The position numbers and the translations under genes were made by a program. From Euryarchaeota archaeon UBA557 (GTDB taxonomy: Archaea; Thermoplasmatota; Poseidoniia; Poseidoniales; Thalassarchaeaceae), in contig DARI01000001.1 of NCBI GenBank assembly GCA_002503285.1, positions 4,814 through 68,813 on the forward strand: a DNA stretch of 64,000 nt. The letters are read 5' to 3'. The notes beneath the pieces were generated by a model. That model saw only the letters and a list, made by a program, of their open reading frames with translations. It was not told the DNA's origin and made no database searches. This document shows positions 8,907-18,348 of the stretch, piece after piece (position 1 is the first letter of the stretch; the number at the start of each line of letters is the position of its first letter).

Positions 8907-10625
8907 TTAATACAAATTATCAATGGTCTTGTTCCTTAAATTCATTAAAAATTCATCAATAGTTACTCTAATTTGAATTTGATCATCCCTTCTTCTTATG
9001 GTGATAGTACCATCTTCTAATGAAGTATGATCTACTGTTACTGCCCAAGGGACTCCTATTTCATCCGCTCTTGCATATCTTCTACCGATGGATTTACTTG
9101 TATCCATCTCTACTTTAATGCCATCTATATGATTACATTTTTTAGTCAATTTTGAAGCTATTTCTCCCATTCCATCTTTCTCAAAAAGTGGCAAAATTAT
9201 TGCATCTATTGGGCAAACCAAATCATTAAACTTCATGACAGAATAGTTTTCACCTTCCTTTTCTGTTTCATTATAAGAATGATCTAGTAAATGCCAAATA
9301 ATTCTATCTATTCCAAATGCTGGTTCAATAATATGTGGTATGAACCACTCTCCTGATATGATTTTTTCAATCTCTTTTATTTCAAACATCTCCTTGGTAA
9401 TTTTGACTTTATTTCCATTTGATAATTTTAGTATTTTCAATTCTTTTATCTTCAATATATCATATTCTTTTAATGCTTGTATTACTAATCCTGCTTCTCC
9501 TTTAAAAATTGGGCCAATTATTGATGTTTTAGGAGAAATTATATTTTTCTTCTCTATTTTAGGCGAATCAAATGCTCTCCATGCCCTCAAAGAATTAACT
9601 CCTGAATATGTTTCATGAGATTGCAGGTCATGAGACGTCCTATTCGCTATCCCTACACATTCAATCCATCCATATTCTCCAAGGATCTCACAATCCCAAC
9701 AATCTGTAGCATAATGGGCCATCTCCGTACTAGTATGTTGTCGAAATCTGATTTTATTTGCATCTAGGCCTAAGTCAATTAAAAACTCCAAAGTTTCAGA
9801 TAATATCGATGCAACCGTTGGATGCCTGATTATTCCCTTATCTAACGCGTCACTAAATGAAATCTCACATTTGGTATTAAATTCTCCATCTGGATCTGGT
9901 ATCATAGATATTTTATGATCATATTTTGACAAATCTATAGTTGGAGGATTTTCGGGGTCTATAAAATATTCCAACTCTGCCATGTTAAATTCTCTGAGAC
10001 GTATCATCCCTTGTCTAGGGCTTATTTCATTCCTGTATCCCTTACCAGTTTGAATTGCACCAAATGGCAACTTTTGCCGAAAATGCCGATATAATGATGG
10101 GAATAGCATGAACATGCCTTGCGCAGTTTCGGGCCTCATATATGCCGTCCTCTGATCTTTCATTGCACCTATTCCAGTTTTAAACATCAAATTCATTGGT
10201 TTTGATTCATTCCATCGTAATTCATCACAATTAGGGCAATTTATTGAATTGGCATTGATTATTTTATCCATTTCTGATGCCACTATTGATTCGCTATTTT
10301 CATGTATGTGCTCTATTAAATGATCAGCTCTAAATGCATTATTGCAACTTCGACACTCTATCATTAAATCATTAAATTCGCCAACATGGCCACTTGCAAT
10401 TAAAACAGATTCAGGAGTTATTGTCGGAGAGTCAACTTCTACTACGTTTCCCATCTTCATCCAATGATTAATCCAACTATTGATGACCTTTCTTTTTATT
10501 CTAGCCCCGACTGGCCCATAATCAATAAGTCCTGAAACTCCGCCATATATTTCAAAGGACGGAAGAATAACTCCTCTTCTTCTTAAGATTGATGTCAATC
10601 TTTCTAGACGCTGCCCTTCGCTCAT
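8907..10625 (-). CDS. glyS: Glycyl-tRNA synthetase (archaeal/eukaryotic dimeric type)
   Basis: A class II synthetase charging tRNA-Gly. The N-terminus has 'RRGVILPSFEIYGGVSGLID' and 'GPVGARIKRK', followed by a zinc-finger-like insertion with paired cysteines (CRSCN and CPNC). Motif 2 is seen as 'RNEISPRQGMIRLREF' and the motif 3 region as the Arg-rich 'TITIRRRDDQIQIRV'. A C-terminal anticodon-binding domain follows. I moved the start to the ATG at 10625 (MSEGQRLERL, 572 aa), because the 24 codons upstream do not look like synthetase sequence and overlap a TATA-like promoter. Related GlyRS proteins usually start just before this helix. Confidence 0.93.
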   Translation of the reverse strand: MSEGQRLERLTSILRRRGVILPSFEIYGGVSGLIDYGPVGARIKRKVINSWINHWMKMGNVVEVDSPTITPESVLIASGHVGEFNDLMIECRSCNNAFRADHLIEHIHENSESIVASEMDKIINANSINCPNCDELRWNESKPMNLMFKTGIGAMKDQRTAYMRPETAQGMFMLFPSLYRHFRQKLPFGAIQTGKGYRNEISPRQGMIRLREFNMAELEYFIDPENPPTIDLSKYDHKISMIPDPDGEFNTKCEISFSDALDKGIIRHPTVASILSETLEFLIDLGLDANKIRFRQHTSTEMAHYATDCWDCEILGEYGWIECVGIANRTSHDLQSHETYSGVNSLRAWRAFDSPKIEKKNIISPKTSIIGPIFKGEAGLVIQALKEYDILKIKELKILKLSNGNKVKITKEMFEIKEIEKIISGEWFIPHIIEPAFGIDRIIWHLLDHSYNETEKEGENYSVMKFNDLVCPIDAIILPLFEKDGMGEIASKLTKKCNHIDGIKVEMDTSKSIGRRYARADEIGVPWAVTVDHTSLEDGTITIRRRDDQIQIRVTIDEFLMNLRNKTIDNLY

Positions 10626-10667
10626 GTTACAATCTTCTGTCTTTAGCCGGAGTCTTTCAAACCATCG

Positions 10668-10686
10668 TAAAAAATTTAAAAATATC
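10668..10686 (-). promoter_or_regulatory. TATA-box-like promoter element for glyS
   Basis: On the minus strand an uninterrupted A/T run (TATTTTTAAATTTTTTA core) lies 43-61 bases before the chosen glyS ATG. At the usual archaeal spacing of about 26 bases from TATA to start site, this gives a short leader. It supports the downstream start at 10625. Assigned by composition and position only. Confidence 0.35.
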
Positions 10687-10806
10687 CACATTATCATTAT
10701 GTGAATCGATATTTATATTTCCCGTTTGATATTATATTCAGGTAAATGGAGAGAAGCATTCAATTACTGTCACAATTCCCTTAAGGCCGTAAGGTGACAA
10801 TAAAAA

Positions 10807-13800
10807 ATGCCAGTAATAGAATACGTAGACGAGAAAATGGAGACCGAAGAACTCCTAGACCGTTTATGTCCACCAGTTAGAAATTGGTTTGTAGATAAAT
10901 TTCCTGATTTCACAGATCCTCAAAAAACTGCTATCCCTAGGATTTTAAATGGTGACCATTTACTACTCTGTTCTCCGACTGGTTCTGGTAAAACTTTAAC
11001 TGCATTTTTGTCTATTATTGATGATTTAATACGTAGATCATTAGATGGATCATTGAAAAATAATGTCCAATGTGTATATATCTCCCCGATTAAAGCTTTA
11101 GCAAATGATATTCAAAAGAATTTAATCGGCCCTCTCACAGAAATTAAAGAAAACTATATGCCCAAAAGAGGAAAAGACATTAAAGTTGGTCTCAGAACTG
11201 GCGATACTCCTCAAAAAGAGAGAGAGAGGATGTTAAAACACCCCCCACATATTTTAATAACTACTCCTGAATCTCTTGCTCTTGCTTTAGCATCTAAAAG
11301 ATTTCGTCCAATACTTAATGATATGAAATGGATGATAATAGATGAAATGCATTCCCTTGTCCCTTCAAAAAGGGGTACTCACTTATCTCTTAGTCTAGCA
11401 CTTATGGATTCAGTCATAGAATCAGATGTTCAAAGGATAGGAATCAGTGCTACTATGGAGCCATTAGAGGCTGTTGCAGAGTTTTTAGTTGCAAGTGATT
11501 CAAGGGAAAGTAAATCAGAACCCCAGAAAATCTCAATTGTCAAAATTTCTGGATCAAGAGATTTAGATTTAGATATAATTTTACCAACTCCACGATTTTC
11601 ATCTATTCCTGTAAAAGAAATATTAGATCGAAATGTGGAAGTCATTAAACAATTAGTTGAAGCCCATAATACGACTCTTGTATTTGTAAATACTAGGAAT
11701 ATGACTGAGACTGTAGTTCAGAAATTAAAAGTTGCTGGATTAAAGGGAGTCGAAGGCCATCATGGTTCTATGGATAAAAATATTAGATTAGATGTAGAAC
11801 AAAAATTAAAACACGGCATGCTAAGATGTGTAGTTTCCTCATCAAGTCTGGAAATGGGTATTGATATTGGATCAGTTGATTTCGTTATTCAAGTAGGCTC
11901 ACCAGGTTCAATAGCAACTGCATTACAACGAATTGGTCGTGCAGGGCATCAAGTAGGAGGTTTACCACGTGCAAGATTTTTACCTAGTTCCCCTCATGAT
12001 TTATTGGAGCTAGTGGCACTGCAAACTGGAATCCTTAGGGGCAATATGGATTTGTTAAAATTTCCCGAGAATTCACTTGATGTTTTGGCTCAATTTATGA
12101 TCGGCTTGACTATCATCAGAGAATGGGATATTGATGAAGGATACGATTTAGTGAAAACTTCATGGCCTTATAGAAATCTACCTTATGATGATTACATCGA
12201 AGTTCTAGATCTTTTAGAAGAAGAAAGACGTATATGGGTAGATTGGGAAGAAAATCGATTCGGTAAAAGAGGCTATGCTCAAATGATATATTATACAAAT
12301 ATAGGAACTATAGCCCCCGATAATAATTATATGGTATTGACTGGAGATGGCACATTGGTAGGGCAATTATCTTCTTCATTCGTATCGAGTTTAAGAGGAG
12401 GAGATGTTTTCTTACTCGGTGGTTCGACCTATAGAGTAGCAAGTATCAGAGGTTCGAGAGTAAATGTTACCTCTGCTACTGGATACCGTCCTACGATACC
12501 ATCTTGGACAGGTGAAACTGCCAGCAGGACTCATGAATTAAGTCAAGAAGTTTTAGATTTATTAAATATCATCTCTGTCCAATCTAGATTAGGATTAGAT
12601 AATAAAATATTTTTTAGAGAAGCATTAGGATTAAATAAGCCAGTTGCCAATGCAATTTCTCAGTTTTTAGATGAGCATGGAGCCACTACTTTCCAAGTTC
12701 CATCTAGTGATAGGATATTAGTTGAGCAAGTAGAGGCCCCGTTACCAACTTACGTAATCACCACTTGCAGAGGGAGGGGATTCAATCTAGCTTTAGGCTA
12801 TTTATTTGCAGGTATAGCTGCAAAAGATGATATAACAATTCATGAATTATCATTTGACGAAAATGGTTTTATGATAAAACTAAGCCATGAAGTTGAAATT
12901 GCTATCATACCATCCATATTTAGAAGTGATAATAGCGACGAAATTCTTCAAAGATATCTTATGGATTCACAACTGTTTGCAAAGAGATTTCGCGAAATTT
13001 CGTCAAGGAGCATGTTGAATCCTCGCCGCATAGGGGCTGACGAAGTAAGTCCTAAACAATTTTTACAAAAAGCTGATCAGATATTACATAAACATCGCCA
13101 AATGGAGGATTCAGTATTAGTCAGGGAGGCCATGAATGAAATTTTAAATTCTGATTTGGACATGAAACAACTAAGGAAATTCATATCTAGAATGGATAGC
13201 GAAGATGTTAGAATTGTACACCGTAGAGTCAAAATGCCATCTCCTTTGGGAATGACACTATTCATGTCTTCATTTGAAGATTTATTATCATTAAGAACTC
13301 GTGCATATCTAATCAAAGACGTTGATCCAGAAATTCTACGCAGGCTTCTAGGTGCCCGCTCTTTAGCTACAGATTTGGATAAAGGTAAATTAGATGATTA
13401 TTATCAGTCAAAAGTTGCAAAACCATCTGATCCAGCTAGTTTATTAAGACTTATGGATATGGGTGGAGGACTAGAAAAAACACTAACCAATCCATTGTAT
13501 GGTGATAAATTAAAAGACATAGAGACTGAAACTATTAGGAGTTGGGTCCATGAACTTGCAGAAAGGGGATTGATTACTAAAATTAGATCTACTGGACATG
13601 ATAAAATAGACAATAAATGGTTTTCTATGAGGATGGCAGAAGTTCACGGTACTCTCGGATGTTTGGCAGTTGCAGGGGCTGCAGACATGGAAGATCTCAG
13701 ATCACTTTACACTGGTGGTTTAAATTATGAGCTCGCGAATGAATTTACCAATGGGCAACCTTCAAAATGGAAAAAATCATATCTTTCAGACCCCATGGAC

Positions 13801-16101
13801 TGTTTGAGATTAAAATTATTAGATATGCTAGGATCAGAAGGTCCTCAAACTGCTAAAGAATTAAGTGCAAGATTGCCCTTTCCATTTGCACAAGTTGAAT
13901 CTATCTTACAGGAATTAGAAATTAGAAATCTTGTTTCAATAGGATTTTTCACTCAAACCAATGATGGAGAATTCATACTTAGAGTAGATGAATATAGGAT
14001 AACAGGAGGCCAAGTAGATGTAGTCGATTACAGGACCTTACAAACTCTATTGTTACAGAAATCTTTCACATTATATGATGAGCCAAAAGATGCTATTAGA
14101 TCTTTAACAATGGTTCAAAGACGGGATGAACTGTTACATAGGGTTAAAAATTATAGATTTAGAGATTGGAAGGATATTAAACACGACTCAGACGTATATA
14201 ATGGCAGATTACTTCACAATCGGGTCGGATACACTATGGAGGATCAGATACCAATTTTCCTTGGCCTTAGGGGCGAACCTTGGATAGGGCAATTGGAGCA
14301 AGAACTTCTGGATAAAATTCCGGCCTATGGAATAAGTAGGACAGATTTGTTAGCAGATTATCCTAAGGGTAAAGATAGTTTCCACATTCAAAGAACTATA
14401 AAAAGTGCATTGGGTAACCTAGAAAGGCAATTGCTTGTCGCAAAACAATACGTAGCAATACCAAATAGAAAACGTTCGCTAGCTATCTTTAGAAAATTAC
14501 ATGGAGTTGTAAAGCCGTTACCTTTCGAAGATGCTTTAGACCAATTAATTAGCCACATAGGCCCAGTTAGGTTACATACACTAAGATTTTTTGTTAGCCA
14601 ACCAGTTGAAGAATTAGCAGAAGCACTTAGGAATTTAGAAAATTCAAAAAAAATTATCAGAGTTGTCGCTCTTCAGCCTGATCCAACAGATTATTATTCT
14701 TCATTAGAAGATGCAGAAGTTCTACTATCACCTTTAGCTGAAGATAGAACTATGAGAATTTTAGCACAATCTGACCCTTTTTGTAGTCGTTTTATTCAAG
14801 AAATTAGAATGATGCTTAAACAAGGCTGGTATCATCCAGTACTAAAAGGAGTAGATCCAATTGGTAGGATTTTAATGTTTGTTGTCAATGATTATTTAGA
14901 AATTAAAGATATAAATATCCCGCACTCTTATCTTGATGAATTTAAAGATACATTTTCAGAGTTATTGGAAAATTATAGAGACCGGCTCGTTGATGTATCA
15001 GTAATTCATGCATTCAATGGTATACCTGTACATGATTGTGATGATAATATACAAGATTTACTATCCGATTTAGGTTTTACAACAATGGGTGATGGAGAAC
15101 GATATATTAGAGGTGGAGTTGTTGAACCTAGAAAAAGAAAAGAAGTTAATAGGCTCCTTTTCCATCATCACGCATTACATCAAAAAAGCAGATGGGAAAA
15201 TGAGACTATGGCGCTTGAACATATAAATGAATTAAGAGATGACTTTTCTCTAAGGGGGAGGTGTGAAATGTTCCGTGTGGATTTGAAGTCTATGGCTGCT
15301 GCTCATCAATTACATCAGGGAACTAATTTACGTGGCCATTTAGTATGGGCAAGATTGGCTCATTTTAGGCGATTATTATCGATACGTAATATATCGCCAG
15401 AAGATGAGGATATGGATATTCTACAATTCTTTACTGAACATCATGATCCAGATCTTTTTATGGAAAGGAATGCTATGAAAAGATCCGAATTTAGAAAATT
15501 AATTTCCCCCCTCGTGCGTAGTGGCTTTTTAATCCAAGATTATAGAGGGGGATTCAAGACAGTAATTTCATCAATAAAAACTGACTTATGGGAAATTAAA
15601 AGAGATTACTTGAGAGAATTAGTCCAGAATTATCCTGTAATTACTCTAAAGCAAGTAGAAAGATTAGCCGGTTCTCCATTTTCTGCTGAAGAAATCAGCG
15701 ATGTAATGCGAGAATTTGAAGATGATGGTACCCTAATTAAAGGATTCTTAGTGGATGATTTACAAGATATTTGTTGGGGTAGGCAGGATATGTTAGAAGG
15801 ATTAGGCGGGATATTACGAACTCGTGATCTAGTCATACCGCCATCAGATCCTTTAAATCATTATTTTGGAAGTGTTTTGAGAGAAAGGTTTGGATTTGGA
15901 TCCGCATATATTGTATTCCATAATGAAGAGCCAATAGCCGCATTCAAAGCTAATACTCGTGATGGTAAAATAGAAATTACTGACTTTGTAGGAGACTCAA
16001 ATCTAGAAAAAGAAGCGGTTAGAGTAATGAAAGAATTTGCATGGGAGCATGATATGCCACTTTCTGGAAAGTTATTTGAAAGAATTAGATCTCGTTCATG
16101 A
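10807..16101 (+). CDS. lhr: Long-form Lhr-type SF2 helicase
   Basis: A 1764-residue ATP-dependent DNA/RNA helicase of the Lhr ('large helicase-related') family, acting in repair or nucleic-acid remodelling. Walker A 'SPTGSGKT' is at 56-63, motif II 'DEMH' at 179-182, then 'ISAT' (motif III), and motif VI 'QRIGRAGHQ' near 374. Next come the winged-helix and beta-barrel parts of the Lhr core. Most archaeal Lhr proteins stop near 900 residues. This one continues for about 850 more, as in bacterial long Lhr, whose C-terminal region is known to resemble AlkZ-type DNA glycosylases. Its last 120 residues ('VIPPSDPLNHYFGSVLRERF', then 'PIAAFKANTRDG') look compatible with that fold. No frameshift is seen. 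The stop overlaps convergent artA by 6 bp. Confidence 0.92.
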   Translation: MPVIEYVDEKMETEELLDRLCPPVRNWFVDKFPDFTDPQKTAIPRILNGDHLLLCSPTGSGKTLTAFLSIIDDLIRRSLDGSLKNNVQCVYISPIKALANDIQKNLIGPLTEIKENYMPKRGKDIKVGLRTGDTPQKERERMLKHPPHILITTPESLALALASKRFRPILNDMKWMIIDEMHSLVPSKRGTHLSLSLALMDSVIESDVQRIGISATMEPLEAVAEFLVASDSRESKSEPQKISIVKISGSRDLDLDIILPTPRFSSIPVKEILDRNVEVIKQLVEAHNTTLVFVNTRNMTETVVQKLKVAGLKGVEGHHGSMDKNIRLDVEQKLKHGMLRCVVSSSSLEMGIDIGSVDFVIQVGSPGSIATALQRIGRAGHQVGGLPRARFLPSSPHDLLELVALQTGILRGNMDLLKFPENSLDVLAQFMIGLTIIREWDIDEGYDLVKTSWPYRNLPYDDYIEVLDLLEEERRIWVDWEENRFGKRGYAQMIYYTNIGTIAPDNNYMVLTGDGTLVGQLSSSFVSSLRGGDVFLLGGSTYRVASIRGSRVNVTSATGYRPTIPSWTGETASRTHELSQEVLDLLNIISVQSRLGLDNKIFFREALGLNKPVANAISQFLDEHGATTFQVPSSDRILVEQVEAPLPTYVITTCRGRGFNLALGYLFAGIAAKDDITIHELSFDENGFMIKLSHEVEIAIIPSIFRSDNSDEILQRYLMDSQLFAKRFREISSRSMLNPRRIGADEVSPKQFLQKADQILHKHRQMEDSVLVREAMNEILNSDLDMKQLRKFISRMDSEDVRIVHRRVKMPSPLGMTLFMSSFEDLLSLRTRAYLIKDVDPEILRRLLGARSLATDLDKGKLDDYYQSKVAKPSDPASLLRLMDMGGGLEKTLTNPLYGDKLKDIETETIRSWVHELAERGLITKIRSTGHDKIDNKWFSMRMAEVHGTLGCLAVAGAADMEDLRSLYTGGLNYELANEFTNGQPSKWKKSYLSDPMDCLRLKLLDMLGSEGPQTAKELSARLPFPFAQVESILQELEIRNLVSIGFFTQTNDGEFILRVDEYRITGGQVDVVDYRTLQTLLLQKSFTLYDEPKDAIRSLTMVQRRDELLHRVKNYRFRDWKDIKHDSDVYNGRLLHNRVGYTMEDQIPIFLGLRGEPWIGQLEQELLDKIPAYGISRTDLLADYPKGKDSFHIQRTIKSALGNLERQLLVAKQYVAIPNRKRSLAIFRKLHGVVKPLPFEDALDQLISHIGPVRLHTLRFFVSQPVEELAEALRNLENSKKIIRVVALQPDPTDYYSSLEDAEVLLSPLAEDRTMRILAQSDPFCSRFIQEIRMMLKQGWYHPVLKGVDPIGRILMFVVNDYLEIKDINIPHSYLDEFKDTFSELLENYRDRLVDVSVIHAFNGIPVHDCDDNIQDLLSDLGFTTMGDGERYIRGGVVEPRKRKEVNRLLFHHHALHQKSRWENETMALEHINELRDDFSLRGRCEMFRVDLKSMAAAHQLHQGTNLRGHLVWARLAHFRRLLSIRNISPEDEDMDILQFFTEHHDPDLFMERNAMKRSEFRKLISPLVRSGFLIQDYRGGFKTVISSIKTDLWEIKRDYLRELVQNYPVITLKQVERLAGSPFSAEEISDVMREFEDDGTLIKGFLVDDLQDICWGRQDMLEGLGGILRTRDLVIPPSDPLNHYFGSVLRERFGFGSAYIVFHNEEPIAAFKANTRDGKIEITDFVGDSNLEKEAVRVMKEFAWEHDMPLSGKLFERIRSRS

Positions 16102-17070
16102 AATCTTTTTTATTCTAATAATTTTAAATACGGGATCTAATATTTTTAATATATTTTTATGCAGTTCTGGCAAAAGGTCAAATAATACCGTAGCCATTAA
16201 AAACATAGCAAATAAGCTAATGAATTTAGCAGCATAACTATGGGTGAAATCAAACATATTAATGCCTAACAAAGACCAACTAGGATATGTTTCTGTCAAC
16301 CACACTATGCCTACGTTTCTAAACACGTTAAGAATAAATATTGTTGGTATTGATATTATCAATCCTCGAATTCTTCTGTTCCATGATACGGAGTCTAATG
16401 CTACTATTGCACCTACAAATACTATCATTGACTGTAATGCGGAACAGGCTAGTATGAAAATTATACTTATCGGCGAACCATCTGCGTTTTCCATAGGTAC
16501 ATAAAAACCAGCTTCACCTAATGGTTCTGTCAATATCCATTTATTTCCACCCCATTCCGAGACTAGTTTATCTCCACCGGCATATGTATCGACTCTCATT
16601 GGAGCGGCTTGAAAATTTCCTAATCCAACGTATTCTAATATTACCTCAGTACTTAATGCAGTAATGTGGACAAAAGCCATATTGAATACAGGAATACTAT
16701 ATACCAAATAATATGGAATCATAGACCATACAACACACCCTTTTAGCCATGTTAGTGATTCAGACAACTCGCCCTCTAACTTCACTTCCCAAAAAGCAAC
16801 AACGATTCCTAAAGGTAACGCCGCAGACGTCATTAATATTAATAGAGGATCTGAAATTTCAATATAATGCGTTGAATATAAATAGAAAAATAGGCCAACT
16901 AGAATCCACCCTATTGGTGTAAATTTTGACATATATTCTTTTTCTTTACTATGAAAATCTATAGCCAAAAGAAAAACTCCTAATGCCCCTATCAATAATT
17001 GAGTCGTGACATCTGGCATCCCAAATGATGATGATATCGAATAGATAACAAGTCCCACTGGTTCCTCCAT
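16096..17070 (-). CDS. artA: Archaeosortase (ArtA/exosortase family)
   Basis: A polytopic membrane protein with the exosortase/archaeosortase catalytic triad. From the ATG at 17070 the triad is Cys209 in 'FILACSALQSM', Arg251 in 'NVFRNVGIVW' and His277 in 'FDFTHSYAAKF'. Archaeosortases process C-terminal sorting signals of surface proteins (PGF-CTERM and similar) and attach them to lipid. The protein has about eight helices and 324 aa, close to ArtA. A longer reading to 17133 exists, but it would run into the divergent gmhA start region, so I prefer the ATG (MEEPVGLV). No target with a sorting tail is evident in this window. Confidence 0.88.
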   Translation of the reverse strand: MEEPVGLVIYSISSSFGMPDVTTQLLIGALGVFLLAIDFHSKEKEYMSKFTPIGWILVGLFFYLYSTHYIEISDPLLILMTSAALPLGIVVAFWEVKLEGELSESLTWLKGCVVWSMIPYYLVYSIPVFNMAFVHITALSTEVILEYVGLGNFQAAPMRVDTYAGGDKLVSEWGGNKWILTEPLGEAGFYVPMENADGSPISIIFILACSALQSMIVFVGAIVALDSVSWNRRIRGLIISIPTIFILNVFRNVGIVWLTETYPSWSLLGINMFDFTHSYAAKFISLFAMFLMATVLFDLLPELHKNILKILDPVFKIIRIKKIS

Positions 17071-17132
17071 AACCCCTTTCAAGTCATCAATCCGTAAATA
17101 GGATGCCCTCTTCCGATAACTCGGAGATGCCA

Positions 17133-17702
17133 ATGTCGTTCGATTTTGAAGATTTCACTAAATCCTATATTTCTAATTTAATTAATACTCTAAAAGGCAT
17201 ATCTAAAAAAGAATTAAAACAATTATGGATTGTAGTTGAGGGCGCTAGAAACAACGGCAAAACTATTCATTTAATTGGCAATGGAGGCAGTGCCGGTACA
17301 CCCTCTCATAGTGCGGGAGACTGGTCCAAAGAACTTGCATTAAAGACAATATCACATATGGACAACTTATCTTCTTTAACCGCATGGGCCAATGATACTG
17401 ATTATGATAATATTTTTGTTGGTCAATTATCCACATTTTTACAACAGGGAGATGTTGTTATAGGATATAGTGGTTCAGGAAATTCTTCTAATGTAATAAA
17501 TGGAATTAATTACGCTAATTCAAAAGATTGTAAAACTGTAGGAATAACAGGCAATTATAAACAGATGGGAGGGGGAAAATTAGCACAAATCGCTGATATT
17601 GCTATAATCGTACCATCATCTTCTATGGAACGTATCGAAGATGTTCAATTAATTATAAATCACATAATTAAGGAAGCTGTAAAATCTAATAACGGGTTGT
17701 AA
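17133..17702 (+). CDS. gmhA: Sedoheptulose-7-phosphate isomerase (GmhA-like SIS protein)
   Basis: A SIS-domain isomerase of the phosphoheptose isomerase type, converting sedoheptulose 7-phosphate to D-glycero-D-manno-heptose 7-phosphate. Signature blocks are 'IHLIGNGGSAGTPSHSAGDW' near residue 42, 'GYSGSGNSSNVINGI' (the SIS phosphate-binding loop) and a C-terminal 'EDVQLIINHII', the conserved helix with its catalytic His. I chose the ATG at 17133 because a GGAG motif sits 6 bases upstream and the length (189 aa) matches the family. ATGs at 17103 and 17127 are alternatives. It is followed 4 bp later by the gmhB-like gene, a heptose operon divergent from artA. Confidence 0.87.
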   Translation: MSFDFEDFTKSYISNLINTLKGISKKELKQLWIVVEGARNNGKTIHLIGNGGSAGTPSHSAGDWSKELALKTISHMDNLSSLTAWANDTDYDNIFVGQLSTFLQQGDVVIGYSGSGNSSNVINGINYANSKDCKTVGITGNYKQMGGGKLAQIADIAIIVPSSSMERIEDVQLIINHIIKEAVKSNNGL

Positions 17703-17706
17703 TAAT

Positions 17707-18348
17707 ATGTTACCTCCTTCAAGGGATAGTGAAGATTTATCCAATTCTTTAGATTTATTGGATTTACCTGGAAATATTACCTGGAAGGGAAAAATTGCCT
17801 TTCTAGACAGGGATGGAGTAATCAATAAGGGATATGATAATTATGTTAACAATATAGATGAAATTAATATTTTACCACATGCAGGTGAAAGTATCGGTAG
17901 GTTACGTAGGGCCGGATTTAGGATTTGTGTGGTCACAAATCAATCGCCAATTGGTAGGGGGCTCTGGACTCACGAAAACTTGTGGTTAATTCATGAACAC
18001 ATATCTAAATTATTGTTGATTGAAGATAAAGATTCCATACTCGATCTAATATTATACAGCCCATATGCACCATGGGAAGGTTCGTGGGCCAGAAAACCAA
18101 ATCCTGGAATGTTGGAAGCAGGCAGGCAAATAATTGATCATGCTAACAGAGACGATTCCAGTAAATTAAAAATTTTTTATGATAATGATTGGACGAATAG
18201 GCCAGATGAATCAGAATCAATAATGATTGGAGATAGAAACGTAGATTACTTAGCATCTCAATCATACGGTGTAAATTTTTTTAAATGTGATCCAAACATT
18301 GGCATATATGATGTAATATCATCTGTTTTAGGTGACGAAAATGAGTAA
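17707..18348 (+). CDS. gmhB: HAD-family heptose-bisphosphate phosphatase-like protein (GmhB-like)
   Basis: A HAD phosphatase with motif I 'FLDRDGVIN', motif II 'VVTNQSPIGRG', motif III 'RKPNPGML' and motif IV 'MIGDRNVDY'. 'RKPNPGM' together with 'DRDGVIN' is typical of the histidinol-phosphatase/GmhB subfamily, which removes the 7-phosphate from heptose 1,7-bisphosphate. Adjacency to gmhA supports that role. An oddity is that the cysteine cluster binding zinc in classical GmhB, just before 'RKP', is missing; the region reads 'YSPYAPWEGSW'. About 30 extra N-terminal residues precede the HAD core. The stop overlaps the ATG of tiaS by 8 bp. Confidence 0.8.
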   Translation: MLPPSRDSEDLSNSLDLLDLPGNITWKGKIAFLDRDGVINKGYDNYVNNIDEINILPHAGESIGRLRRAGFRICVVTNQSPIGRGLWTHENLWLIHEHISKLLLIEDKDSILDLILYSPYAPWEGSWARKPNPGMLEAGRQIIDHANRDDSSKLKIFYDNDWTNRPDESESIMIGDRNVDYLASQSYGVNFFKCDPNIGIYDVISSVLGDENE

